Origin: Segatella copri | GTDB taxonomy: Bacteria > Bacteroidota > Bacteroidia > Bacteroidales > Bacteroidaceae | Direction of reading: 5' to 3' | Length of the DNA: 64,000 nt | NCBI RefSeq assembly: GCF_019249795.2 | Contig: NZ_CP156891.1 | Coordinates: 782,001-846,000 of the forward strand | Shown here: positions 18,677-26,985 of the stretch, piece by piece | Layout: every line of letters begins with the position of its first letter | Numbering within the stretch: the first letter of the stretch is position 1 | Notes under the pieces: generated by a model | Database searches by the model: none | Seen by the model: the letters and a program-made list of their open reading frames with translations, nothing else | Told to the model about the DNA's origin: nothing | Position numbers and translations under genes: made by a program

Positions 18677-20077
18677 ATGAGCATTAATATCAAGAGAAAT
18701 CAGTTGAAGAGAGTAGTGATTGTAGGTGGCGGACTCGGTGGCCTTCGCTTGGCAGAAGACCTGAGCAAGGCAAACCTGCAGGTGGTGTTGATTGATAAGA
18801 ATAACTTCCATCAGTTTCCTCCACTTATCTATCAGATTGCCTCAGCAGGTATCGACCCAAGCTCCATCTCCTTCCCTTTCCGCCAGATTTTCCGCAAGCG
18901 CAAGAACTTCTACTTCCGCATGGCAGAGGCGAGAGCCGTATTCCCAGACAAGAAGATTCTGCAAACTTCCATCGGTAAGATTGAGTACGATTACCTGGTG
19001 TTCGCAGCAGGAACCACTACCAATTTCTATGGCAATGCCAACATCGAGAAGTGGGCTATTCCGATGAAGACCGTTTCAGAGGCAATGGGATTGCGCAACG
19101 CTGTGTTGAGCAACCTGGAGCGTGCACTGACTTGTGCCACAGAAGAGGAGCGACAGGAACTCCTGAACGTGGTCATTGTAGGCGGTGGTGCCACAGGTGT
19201 AGAGATTGCCGGAGCCCTCTCTGAAATGAAGCGCTACGTGATTCCTTATGATTATCCTGATATGGACTCATCTCTGATGCACATCTATCTTCTGGAAGCG
19301 GGCGACAGACTGCTCGCCGGAATGTCACAGGACTCTTCTAAGAAAGCATACGAATTCCTTACCAGTATGGGTGTGGATGTACAGTTTGGCAAAATGGTAA
19401 CCGACTACAAGGACCACAAGGTCCTGATGAAGGACGGTCAGGAGATTCCTACCCGCACCTTCCTCTGGGTATCAGGTGTAAAGGCACAGCCTATCACGGG
19501 TATCGATGGCGACCATCTGGGCCGTGGTTTCCGAATCGTAGTAGATGAATTCAACCGCATCCCTGGCATGGACGGTCTCTTCGCCATCGGCGACCAGTGT
19601 ATCCAGACCACAGCCCCAGCTTATCCTGGCGGTCATCCACAGTTGGCTCAGGTAGCCATTCAGCAGGCAGCACTCCTGGCTAAGAATATCCAGAAGATTG
19701 CGAAGGCAGATGAGGAGAATGAGAAGCATCCTGGTTCTTCAGCCCCAAACATCGACCAGCAGCTCAAGCCTTTCCGCTACAAGAACCTGGGTTCTATGGC
19801 TACCATCGGAAGACACAAGGCTGTAGTAGAGCTTGGCAAGTTCCACAGTCAGGGCTTCTTTGCCTGGGTATTGTGGCTGGTGGTTCACCTCCGCTCCATC
19901 CTCGGAGTAAAGAACAAGGTAATGGTATTGCTCAACTGGCTCTGGAAGTACGTGAGCTACAACGATTCCATCCGAATGATTACCTACGCCACCAAGCCTA
20001 AGGAAGTGCGCGACCGATTGAAGCGTGAGCAGACCACCCACCTCGGCACCGACTTGCTAGAGAATGAAGAAGAGTAA
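18677..20077 (+). CDS. ndh: Type II NADH dehydrogenase-like FAD oxidoreductase
   Basis: 466 residues. VVIVGGGLGGLRLAEDL is the FAD-binding Rossmann motif at the start and VVIVGGGATGVEIAG (about residue 165) the NAD(P)-binding one. GLFAIGDQC binds FAD near residue 300. PAYPGGHPQLAQVAIQQA and the C-terminal amphipathic region fit NDH-2, which passes electrons from NADH to quinone without pumping protons at the membrane surface. Alternative: another pyridine nucleotide-disulfide family enzyme, less likely. Single-gene unit with promoter and terminator. Confidence 0.82.
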   Translation: MSINIKRNQLKRVVIVGGGLGGLRLAEDLSKANLQVVLIDKNNFHQFPPLIYQIASAGIDPSSISFPFRQIFRKRKNFYFRMAEARAVFPDKKILQTSIGKIEYDYLVFAAGTTTNFYGNANIEKWAIPMKTVSEAMGLRNAVLSNLERALTCATEEERQELLNVVIVGGGATGVEIAGALSEMKRYVIPYDYPDMDSSLMHIYLLEAGDRLLAGMSQDSSKKAYEFLTSMGVDVQFGKMVTDYKDHKVLMKDGQEIPTRTFLWVSGVKAQPITGIDGDHLGRGFRIVVDEFNRIPGMDGLFAIGDQCIQTTAPAYPGGHPQLAQVAIQQAALLAKNIQKIAKADEENEKHPGSSAPNIDQQLKPFRYKNLGSMATIGRHKAVVELGKFHSQGFFAWVLWLVVHLRSILGVKNKVMVLLNWLWKYVSYNDSIRMITYATKPKEVRDRLKREQTTHLGTDLLENEEE

Positions 20078-20098
20078 TATGAAGAAAATAAAAACGAT

Positions 20099-20153
20099 GA
20101 AAGTCCAGCTTGGAGCCTTTAAGAGAGAGGCATCCGAGTTGGACTTTCTTTTT
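20099..20153 (+). terminator. Terminator of the NADH dehydrogenase gene
   Basis: 12-bp stem with one mismatch (20099-20110 with 20137-20148) followed by a T-rich run. Confidence 0.75.
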
Positions 20154-20205
20154 ACATTTTCCTCAGGAGGAATATGATATGGTTTTCCCAGATACTTCAA
20201 GGATA

Positions 20206-20538
20206 TTAATGATGCTCAGGCACAATGGCGAGATACACCAGATCATGATCTGTGAGATTCTCCATATAATGAGCATGGTTCATTGGGCAGTAATGCACCT
20301 GTCCCTGGCGAATCTCTTCTACGACATCATCATAATGGAAAGTAGCAGTGCCGCTTACCACATAGATAATCTCGCAGTTGCCCTCGTGAGTATGAAGACC
20401 AGTTGATGCACCCGGACGCAAGGTAGAATACATAATCTTCACCTTGTCATCCACATAGTTACGAGTATCAAGTTTACCCTGTCCACCCTTGAAGCCCTCC
20501 AAATGAGCCTCAGCAATTTTTTCGAAATCTATTACCAT
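20206..20538 (-). CDS. Small cupin-domain protein
   Basis: 110 residues forming one cupin barrel. Motif 1 is GLHTHEGNCEIIYVVSG (two His and a Glu for metal) and motif 2 is GQVHYCPMNHAHYMEN. Probably metal-binding; single-domain cupins range from sugar isomerases to sensors, so no reaction is assigned. It is followed on the same strand side by a NUDIX gene located upstream, with a 27-bp tandem repeat in the gap. Confidence 0.85.
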   Translation of the reverse strand: MVIDFEKIAEAHLEGFKGGQGKLDTRNYVDDKVKIMYSTLRPGASTGLHTHEGNCEIIYVVSGTATFHYDDVVEEIRQGQVHYCPMNHAHYMENLTDHDLVYLAIVPEHH

Positions 20539-20574
20539 TTTTATAATATTTAATGTTTATTGTTTAATGTTTAC

Positions 20575-20628
20575 TTTGCTCGAGCAAACGAAGTTCTGCT
20601 GTTTGCTCGAGCAGATGAAGTCCTGCAG
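20575..20628. repeat. 27-bp tandem duplication
   Basis: Two adjacent 27-bp copies (20575-20601, 20602-20628) differ at four positions. Each contains the palindrome TGCTCGAGCA. They lie between the NUDIX gene stop and the cupin gene. Confidence 0.85.
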
Positions 20629-20629
20629 C

Positions 20630-21178
20630 TTACTTTGCTTTCGCAAAATACTTCCAAAGCGGAGCCGCCATCAGGCTTTGCCAGATTTCTCCCTTCTCTA
20701 GCATATCCATCACTTCATCCCTGGAGAAGAGGCGAACCTCGATATCCTCAGCCTGGTCAAGATGCTGAACATCCATGCGCTCCACATCCGTAGCCAAATA
20801 GCAATGGGTAAGATTGGTATGAGTGCTCGGATTAGCCGAAATCGTCATCCACTTCTGCCAGTTTCCGCCACCGAACCCAGTCTCTTCCATCAGCTCTCGC
20901 TTGGCAGCCGCCATCGGGTCCTCGCCCTTCTCTATCACTCCTGCGCAGAGTTCATTCACCGTCTTACCTATCGCATAGCGATACTGGCGCACAAATACGA
21001 ACATTCCGTCCTTCGTAATGGCGATGGTGTTCACCCAATCGGGATATTCCAGCACGTAATATTCATCGATAATGGCTCCCGTAGGCAATTCCACCTTATC
21101 CACTCGTGCCGTGAGCCATGGCTTCTCTATCAGATACTTCTGCGAGAGCGTCTTCCATTTCATATCTTTATCAGCCAT
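20630..21178 (-). CDS. NUDIX hydrolase (ADP-ribose pyrophosphatase-like)
   Basis: 182 residues with a complete Nudix box, GVIEKGEDPMAAAKRELMEE followed by TGF (about residues 80-102). Upstream VRQYRYAIGKTVNELCAG is the usual substrate-site segment of ADP-ribose/NDP-sugar pyrophosphatases. Predicted cytosolic. It ends 1 bp after the tandem repeat and probably reads through into the cupin gene. A TACTTTTG -7 box lies at 21231-21238. Confidence 0.87.
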   Translation of the reverse strand: MADKDMKWKTLSQKYLIEKPWLTARVDKVELPTGAIIDEYYVLEYPDWVNTIAITKDGMFVFVRQYRYAIGKTVNELCAGVIEKGEDPMAAAKRELMEETGFGGGNWQKWMTISANPSTHTNLTHCYLATDVERMDVQHLDQAEDIEVRLFSRDEVMDMLEKGEIWQSLMAAPLWKYFAKAK

Positions 21179-21364
21179 TTTCTTACTTCACATTTTAAAA
21201 ACTGGATTTTCTTTATTTTAATTGATGGTGCAAAAGTACGAAAAAAGATTGAAAGGATAGAAATAATTCTATGAAAATGACAGTATTTCAATTATTTTTA
21301 TTACTTTTGCAGAGATAGAATATCTAAACAGATAATAGACACAGAATTGAAAAGTAAAAACATC

Positions 21365-21835
21365 ATGGCAGAACATCTTATTATAAAAGGAGAAACGAAG
21401 GAGGAACTTTACGCCACGCTCCTCCCTCAGCTCAAGTCGCTCGTAGAGGGCGAAAGCGACATCATCGCCAATATGGCGAATATTTCAGCATGCATCATGG
21501 ACACCTTCCACTTCTGGTGGGTGGGCTTCTACCGGGTCATCGACGGAACCCTTGTGCTGGGTCCTTTTCAGGGACCGCTGGCCTGCACCCGCATCAAAAG
21601 GGGCAAGGGAGTTTGCGGCACAGCTTGGGACAAGGCGGAAACCATCGTGGTAGAAGATGTTGAGAAATTTCCGGGGCATATTGCCTGCAGCAGCGCCTCC
21701 CGTTCGGAGATTGTAGTACCTGTTATCAGGAATGGTGAGGTAATCGCCGTACTGGATATTGACAGCGAACACCTCAGCACCTTCGATGATATTGATAAGA
21801 ATTGGCTGGGGAAGGTAGCAGAACTGTTCACCTGA
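21365..21835 (+). CDS. msrC: Free methionine-(R)-sulfoxide reductase, GAF domain
   Basis: 156 residues, a single GAF domain. Cys 74, Cys 84 and Cys 108 (in ACTRIKRGKGVCG and HIACSSASRSE) match the three conserved cysteines of fRMsr, ten residues earlier than in the E. coli protein. The enzyme reduces free Met-R-sulfoxide with thioredoxin. The ATG at 21365 is chosen over an upstream TTG; a TACTTTTG -7 box is at 21302-21309. It converges with the esterase gene, only 4 bp apart. Confidence 0.87.
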   Translation: MAEHLIIKGETKEELYATLLPQLKSLVEGESDIIANMANISACIMDTFHFWWVGFYRVIDGTLVLGPFQGPLACTRIKRGKGVCGTAWDKAETIVVEDVEKFPGHIACSSASRSEIVVPVIRNGEVIAVLDIDSEHLSTFDDIDKNWLGKVAELFT

Positions 21836-21839
21836 TTCC

Positions 21840-22679
21840 TTAATATTCATTTCCCTCTTGCTTGATCACACTCGGACCATCGATGAGTTCAGGCTGAGGG
21901 GCATTTCTGTTCACATCACCATATGCTCTGCCCAGATCACTCATCGTAAAACTGATGTTGCGGTTCACGGGTCTGTCCTTATCTGAAAGGCTGTGAGAGA
22001 AGAGCCACTGATAGGTTTTCTTCAGATAAAACACGCGGGCAGGGGTACCGTGATTGGCACCCTTCCACCAGTCGTATATCAATCGGGTATCCTTGCCATC
22101 CTTTTCAAGTTTATCTACCACAACCTTCGATTGCTTGACCGGTACTGCCCTATCTGCTGTGCCATGGATAATCCAGAATGGCAAATCGCCCAATCCACTC
22201 ACATCCTTATACGAACAGCCGCCACACAGCGCCATACCGGCAGCTATCCTATCGGGATAAGTAGCACAGACATCCATGGTGCCATAACCGCCCAAACTCA
22301 TACCCAAGACATAAACTCTATTAGAATCGCATGGGTAATTCTTCTTCACCCAGTCTAGCATATCCATGATTTTCTTCGGATTCCAGGCTCCTCCCGGATT
22401 CTGCGGAACGATGGTCAGCGCATCAATATCGCGCCCCTTGACGATGGCATCAAGCGGTCCGTATCTTCTCACCTTATTCAGATTTCTTCCACAAAGACTG
22501 GCACCATGCAGAAAGATGATGACCGGTGTCTGCTCTTGCGAATAGAAATAATCTACCGGCGTATAAACCCAGAAGTTGTAACCTCCCGGAATCTCATCTT
22601 TCACAGCTCGCAGAAAGTCGTAAGCCGACATGCTGCATACGGAAAGACAGAATAATATAAACAAAAATATCTTCTTCAT
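21840..22679 (-). CDS. Secreted alpha/beta-hydrolase esterase
   Basis: 279 residues with a signal peptide (MKKIFLFILFCLSVCSMSA). The fold shows FLHGASLCG (oxyanion region), GMSLGGYG (nucleophile serine), HGTADRAVP (aspartate) and a late GANHG histidine. This resembles the PHB depolymerase/feruloyl-esterase-like and phospholipase/carboxylesterase proteins common in gut Bacteroidota. An extra ~45-residue C-terminal tail follows the fold. Its promoter is exact consensus. Confidence 0.8.
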   Translation of the reverse strand: MKKIFLFILFCLSVCSMSAYDFLRAVKDEIPGGYNFWVYTPVDYFYSQEQTPVIIFLHGASLCGRNLNKVRRYGPLDAIVKGRDIDALTIVPQNPGGAWNPKKIMDMLDWVKKNYPCDSNRVYVLGMSLGGYGTMDVCATYPDRIAAGMALCGGCSYKDVSGLGDLPFWIIHGTADRAVPVKQSKVVVDKLEKDGKDTRLIYDWWKGANHGTPARVFYLKKTYQWLFSHSLSDKDRPVNRNISFTMSDLGRAYGDVNRNAPQPELIDGPSVIKQEGNEY

Positions 22680-22742
22680 TTTCTTCCTTTTTTACCTGTT
22701 TAGTATCACGCTCCCTGTTTCATACGATGAACGTTCATCACA

Positions 22743-22774
22743 CAAAAGTAAGTAAATATCAGCATATTACCAAA
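22743..22774 (-). promoter_or_regulatory. Promoter of the esterase gene
   Basis: TTTG (22771-22774), 20 bp, TACTTTTG (22743-22750) on the minus strand. The divergent bcp gene has its own TATCTTTG box at 22902-22909. Confidence 0.8.
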
Positions 22775-22946
22775 TATCCTCCCAATATTTTTCTTTTTTT
22801 TATCCAAAAGAAAGATTCGTTTAAACTTCCAGGTAGAAAGATAAACAACGATTATTTGTGTTAAAAATCATAAGAATCACATCGGTTCGCATTATTTTTA
22901 TTATCTTTGCATCATAACAAGACATATAATAAATAAATATAGAATT

Positions 22947-23408
22947 ATGAATGTAGGAGATAAAATACCAGAGATTCTTGGCATTGACCAGGACGGACGT
23001 GAGATAAAGGCAAGCGATTATCGTGGTCGCAAGATTGTGCTCTACAGTTATCCGAAGGCTAACACCAGCGGATGCACTGCCGAGGCCTGCTCACTGCAGG
23101 CACATAAGGAGGAGCTGGCAGCAGCCGGTTATGAGATTATCGGCGTAAGCAAGGACAAGCAAGCTCTGCAGAAGAAGTTTGCCGAAACCAAGGGTTTGCA
23201 GTTCCCTCTTATCGCAGATACCGAAACCACCCTACTGCAGGAACTCGGCTGCTGGGGCGAGAAGGTAACCTGCGGCAGAAAGACCATCGGCATCCTCCGC
23301 ACTACCTATCTTGTCAACGAAGAAGGCGTCATTGAGAAGATCTTCACTCCTAAAGAGATCAAGACCAAGATTCATGCCGAGCAGATTCTGGATTACATCC
23401 ATCAATAA
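22947..23408 (+). CDS. bcp: Thioredoxin-dependent peroxiredoxin Bcp
   Basis: 153 residues. KANTSGCTAEAC carries the peroxidatic Cys 43 and the resolving Cys 48, the pattern of the BCP/PrxQ class. It reduces peroxides using thioredoxin in the cytosol. First of three closely spaced plus-strand genes (gaps of 30 and 31 bp) with a GlsB-like membrane protein and an HD protein, suggesting a stress-related operon. Confidence 0.92.
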   Translation: MNVGDKIPEILGIDQDGREIKASDYRGRKIVLYSYPKANTSGCTAEACSLQAHKEELAAAGYEIIGVSKDKQALQKKFAETKGLQFPLIADTETTLLQELGCWGEKVTCGRKTIGILRTTYLVNEEGVIEKIFTPKEIKTKIHAEQILDYIHQ

Positions 23409-23438
23409 AGAACAAAACGAACGAAGTGGGAAAAAAAT

Positions 23439-23702
23439 ATGTTAGAACACATTGCAGATTTCACAGCGTGGCCAATCCTTACGGGAATTTTCATTGGCTA
23501 TATTGCCAACCGCATCATGAGCGGAGAAGGCAAAGGATGTTGTATGAACCTATTCATAGGTATTGTGGGCAGTTATGCCGGCGCCATCATCAGCAATCTA
23601 CTGAACATAGAACTGTTTGGCAAGGGTTATCTTACCAACTTCGTCTTCTGCGTCATTGGCGCCATAGCGGTATTGTGGATTTGGAAGAAGCTCTTCGATT
23701 AG
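23439..23702 (+). CDS. GlsB/YeaQ/YmgE-type small membrane protein
   Basis: 87 residues with three hydrophobic segments and glycine-rich turns (WPILTGIFIGYIANRIMSG, FIGIVGSYAGA). This is the transglycosylase-associated protein / GlsB family, linked to general stress responses; its biochemical role is unknown. Middle gene of the bcp operon. Confidence 0.82.
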   Translation: MLEHIADFTAWPILTGIFIGYIANRIMSGEGKGCCMNLFIGIVGSYAGAIISNLLNIELFGKGYLTNFVFCVIGAIAVLWIWKKLFD

Positions 23703-23733
23703 TATTCTTTTTATTGGTAAAAAACATAAGATT

Positions 23734-24240
23734 ATGACAAACAAGGAATTGATACTCGCCAATTTGATGAGGGCGATGATAAAATATGATGGTAGCGATG
23801 CGCCTCGCATCCAGCATTTCGTAAAGGTACACGACTTTGCCCGTATGATTGCAATAGCAGAAGGAATGAACGAGGAAGACCTCTTCGTGCTCGAAGCAGC
23901 AGCCATTCTTCACGATGTAGGCATTCACGTTTCAGAAGCCAGATACGGCAACTGCGATGGCAAGCATCAGGAAGAACTGGGTCCTGACGAGGCAAGAAAA
24001 GTACTGTCAGAAGTTGAAGGATTCACAGCCGCACAGATAGAAAGAATCTGCTGGCTCATTGCCCATCATCATACTTATAAGGATGTAACCAGCCTCGACC
24101 ATCGCATTCTGCTCGAAGCAGATTTCCTGGTGAATTCCTTCGAAGACCATCTTGCTCCCGAAGGCATCATCACCTTCCGCAATCATGTCTTCCGCTCGGA
24201 GTCAGCAATCAGTATGCTGAATGATATGTGGGGGCTGTAA
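23734..24240 (+). CDS. HD-domain phosphohydrolase
   Basis: 168 residues. Metal ligands appear as VHDFARM, AAILHDVGIH (the HD pair) and IAHHHTYKDV, with a late LEADFLVN aspartate. This is the small HD family of unknown substrate (nucleotides or nucleotide second messengers are usual). Last gene of the bcp unit. Downstream to 24333 no clear terminator is seen. Confidence 0.8.
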   Translation: MTNKELILANLMRAMIKYDGSDAPRIQHFVKVHDFARMIAIAEGMNEEDLFVLEAAAILHDVGIHVSEARYGNCDGKHQEELGPDEARKVLSEVEGFTAAQIERICWLIAHHHTYKDVTSLDHRILLEADFLVNSFEDHLAPEGIITFRNHVFRSESAISMLNDMWGL

Positions 24241-24333
24241 CGAAAGTTACTTTCTTGGAAAGAGCATCATAGAGGGAAGGTGAAAGTACAACAAACTGCT
24301 GTTATGTGTTTTAATTAAAATAATACCTTTATT

Positions 24334-24885
24334 CTATTTCACTTCTGTCAGTTTGCCCGTCTGTGAGTCAATGATATAGCCATGAAGATTGACGTCTTTT
24401 GGTACGAGAGGGTGTGTACGGATCGTATTGATGGTATTCCTTACAGAATCCTCTGTGTCGTGGAATCCCTCCAGCCAATGGTCGAGGTCGATGCCGCAAA
24501 GCCCGATGGTATCGATAACATTCTGATGGATGCCACGTTTGAGCATCAATTTCTTCATCTGCTGTCCGTTCATGTGGCATGCACCGCAGTTGGAGTGGGC
24601 GATGACCATGATTTCCTCTACACCCAATTCGTAGATGGCTACAAGGAGACTACGCATGGCAGAGTCGAAAGGACTGATAACCAGTCCACCGGCGTTCTTA
24701 ATGAGTTTGGCATCTCCGTTCTTCAGGCCCAAAGCTGCTGGCAGAAGCTCAGTGAGGCGGGTGTCCATACAGGAAAGAATGGCAAGTTTCTTGTCTGGAT
24801 ATTTACTCGTAAGATACTTTTCGTAAGCCTTACTGGCTACGAAGTTTTCATTATACTTGATGATTTCTTCTATAATCATAGTCAT
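24334..24885 (-). CDS. Beta-class carbonic anhydrase
   Basis: 183 residues. Zinc ligands Cys 39, His 97 and Cys 100 lie in SCMDTR and HSNCGAC; the Asp 41-Arg 43 dyad is intact. It hydrates CO2 to bicarbonate in the cytosol. Bicarbonate feeds carbamoyl phosphate synthesis, whose genes are 3 kb away, though no direct link is shown. It follows the PHP gene by 28 bp on the same strand. Confidence 0.9.
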   Translation of the reverse strand: MTMIIEEIIKYNENFVASKAYEKYLTSKYPDKKLAILSCMDTRLTELLPAALGLKNGDAKLIKNAGGLVISPFDSAMRSLLVAIYELGVEEIMVIAHSNCGACHMNGQQMKKLMLKRGIHQNVIDTIGLCGIDLDHWLEGFHDTEDSVRNTINTIRTHPLVPKDVNLHGYIIDSQTGKLTEVK

Positions 24886-24913
24886 GTAAATTGAAATGTG
24901 AAACTAAATTTTC

Positions 24914-25636
24914 CTATTTCTCAGGGGTTGGCTTGAGGTAAGCCATGAATTTCTCTGGCTGATAGTTGAGAACCAGCTCATCCGGGAACTCTGCTTTTTC
25001 TACCAGTGGCATAATGTTGCTGTAGTCGGCAATCATCGCAGAGAAGTGGGCATCACTTCCGAAGATGACTGGAGTTTCATACTTCTTGGCAAGTTCCAGC
25101 AGTTCCAGATTATTGGGAGCAGCCACCGTCTTGTGGCGGATGGGAGCCATGGAATGGTTGTTGATTTCAAGCAAGGTATGCGTCTCCCTGGAAACTTTCA
25201 TGAGTTCTTCGAAATCCAGTTCTGCCGTACCATCGCCGGGATGAGAGATAATCTGCACGAAGGGATTGCGCATGGCATTGATGACACCCTGCGTATTCTC
25301 CTCCTTACTTCCTCCCTGCCAGCAAAGGCTATGGATGCCTGCTATTCGGATATCCAGCATACGCCAGTAATCCTCGTCGAGATCGATATCTCCCTTCGTA
25401 TTGAGGATGTTGAGTTCTGCTCCAAGCATCAGTTTGATTCCATAGAGCTGGCGTGGAACACAATGAAGGTTTCTGAAATAAATAGGATCACAGGTACCCG
25501 GGATATTGGGACCGTGCTCTGTGATTCCCAAGATATCCAACCCTTTCTCCTTTGCTGCCAAGGTCATTTCCTGCAAACTGCTGAAGGCATGACCTGATGC
25601 TATTGTATGTGTATGAACGTCTAATAATGTTTTCAT
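24914..25636 (-). CDS. PHP-domain phosphatase (YcdX-like)
   Basis: 240 residues. DVHTHTIASGHAFSS, GITEHGP, GAELNIL, IISHPGD and GSDAHF are the histidine/aspartate metal sites of the PHP family in the YcdX order. Likely a trinuclear-zinc phosphoesterase of unknown substrate. The TACCTTTG -7 box (25641-25648) ends only 4 bp before the ATG, so the transcript may start at or next to the start codon. Confidence 0.85.
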   Translation of the reverse strand: MKTLLDVHTHTIASGHAFSSLQEMTLAAKEKGLDILGITEHGPNIPGTCDPIYFRNLHCVPRQLYGIKLMLGAELNILNTKGDIDLDEDYWRMLDIRIAGIHSLCWQGGSKEENTQGVINAMRNPFVQIISHPGDGTAELDFEELMKVSRETHTLLEINNHSMAPIRHKTVAAPNNLELLELAKKYETPVIFGSDAHFSAMIADYSNIMPLVEKAEFPDELVLNYQPEKFMAYLKPTPEK

Positions 25637-25796
25637 GGGGCAAAGGTAACAAATATTTATAGATTACACAAGAAAAAGTACTATATAATGCTCGTTTTAT
25701 AAAAAATTTTAATTTTATAGGATTTTTCTTGGCTATTTAGCATTGTATATTGATTTTTTCTTATCTTTGCAAGTACAATTCAAAAGATTGATTATT

Positions 25797-26549
25797 ATGC
25801 AGATATTATTGGCAAATGCCAAAATCATGTTTGAGAAGGCAGACAGGAAGCCTATCTCCGTGCCACTATTCCAATCAGTTGCCAATGACTTGGCCAAAGA
25901 AATGGCAATGATGAATGTAGAGGAATTGGCTAAGCAACTGGATTGCAGCAGCAAGATTGCAATGACGAACTGGAAGCGATATCATGATTTTATGGCTGCA
26001 GAGAAGATGCCTGCTATCCTGGCTTACAATGGTCAGGCATACAAACATTTGCGTGCCAGTTCTTTGAGCGAGGAGTCGTTAGAGTATGCCCAGAAACATC
26101 TCTGGATTACCTGCTTCCTTTATGGATTGCTTCGACCGTTGGATGGCATCGTACCTTATCGTATGGAGCATTGCGTATCGCTCGAAGCTACAAACGACAA
26201 GCCTATCAATCAGTTCTGGAAAGACAAACTGACAGATGTTCTCATCGATAGTGTGAAAGCTGACGACGGTATACTCATCCATCTTTCTACAGAGGAATAT
26301 GAACATCTGTTTGATTGGAAGAGAGTCTGTCAGGAGATAAAGGTCATTCAGCCACTCTTTTATGTCCGCCAGAAAGACGGCAGATTGAAGATGCAGGCTG
26401 TATGGGCTAAATCTTGCCGTGGAGCCATGGTGAGATATATCTTGAATAATCAGCTTCTTACTCCAGAGGAACTGGCAGGCTTCAGTTACGAAGGTTTTGA
26501 ATATGAGCCAGAATTAGGAGAAGCTGCTTTTCCTCATTTCGTTCGTTGA
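25797..26549 (+). CDS. yaaA: Peroxide stress protein YaaA
   Basis: 250 residues; MQILLANAK, then FYGLLRPLDG-like FLYGLLRPLDGIVPYRMEH and the late KSCRGAMVRYI block are diagnostic of YaaA (DUF328). In E. coli it lowers free iron under peroxide stress and binds DNA. The ATG at 25797 is chosen because a TATCTTTG box (25762-25769) lies downstream of the earlier in-frame ATG at 25743. Confidence 0.9.
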   Translation: MQILLANAKIMFEKADRKPISVPLFQSVANDLAKEMAMMNVEELAKQLDCSSKIAMTNWKRYHDFMAAEKMPAILAYNGQAYKHLRASSLSEESLEYAQKHLWITCFLYGLLRPLDGIVPYRMEHCVSLEATNDKPINQFWKDKLTDVLIDSVKADDGILIHLSTEEYEHLFDWKRVCQEIKVIQPLFYVRQKDGRLKMQAVWAKSCRGAMVRYILNNQLLTPEELAGFSYEGFEYEPELGEAAFPHFVR

Positions 26550-26573
26550 AATAGAACAAAAGCAAACGAACGT

Positions 26574-26628
26574 TATAAAAGGAAGATGCTGTATGTTTGG
26601 ATTGAATGAGAGCACCCAATATATCATA
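26574..26628 (+). pseudogene. Relic of an IS66 tnpA/tnpB junction
   Basis: Two overlapping frames read YKRKMLYVWIE-stop and MFGLNESTQYI. The intact IS66 of this window has YEKEDLLCLD-stop overlapping MFGLNENTQYY at 57100-57130. The overlap geometry is the same, so this is probably a ~55-bp leftover of an old IS66-type insertion. Confidence 0.55.
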
Positions 26629-26650
26629 GAAGTATCATCATTTTACGATT

Positions 26651-26740
26651 GTACAACTAAAAAGTGTATAGTTGTACAACTAAAGAGGTTATAGTTGTAC
26701 GACTAAAGAGGTTATAGCTATACGACTAAAAGGTGTTGTC
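26651..26740. repeat. Four 23-bp tandem repeats
   Basis: Units begin at 26651, 26674, 26697 and 26720, each with GTACRACTAAA followed by a variable half. The period is exactly 23 bp. Confidence 0.85.
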
Positions 26741-26815
26741 ACTAGGCTCAGCAGAGGTGCTGACTGCAGTCAGCAGACCTGCTGACTAGGCTCGGCAGAG
26801 CTGCTGAGCCTAGTG
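26740..26815. repeat. Nested palindrome
   Basis: A perfect 15-bp inverted repeat (26740-26754 with 26801-26815) encloses a perfect 16-bp palindrome (26759-26774). GCTGA/CAGC words recur throughout. Could form a cruciform or a strong RNA hairpin. Confidence 0.85.
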
Positions 26816-26852
26816 GCAATGTCTGAGAAGGTATATGCTTGTACTCTAAAAG

Positions 26853-26968
26853 ACGCTTGTTCTGACTCCAGGAAACGCTTCTTTTAACTCTCGGAGACGC
26901 ATCCTTCAACGAGAAGAGACGCTTTATTCAAGTTAAGGAAACGATTCCGTCAACCTAAAGAGCCGTTT
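26853..26968. repeat. Six degenerate repeats at exact 22-bp spacing
   Basis: An ACGCTT-like core, usually preceded by GAG or GAA, occurs at 26853, 26875, 26897, 26919, 26941 and about 26963. The sequence between the cores is not conserved, but the spacing is exactly 22 bp, so all cores face the same side of the helix. Confidence 0.8.
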
Positions 26969-26985
26969 CAACAACTACGTCTTAG

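Noticed and set aside
26640..26970. Possible CRISPR array
   Set aside because: Repeats are 22-23 bp with no distinct spacers of constant length, units decay gradually, and no cas gene is in the window.
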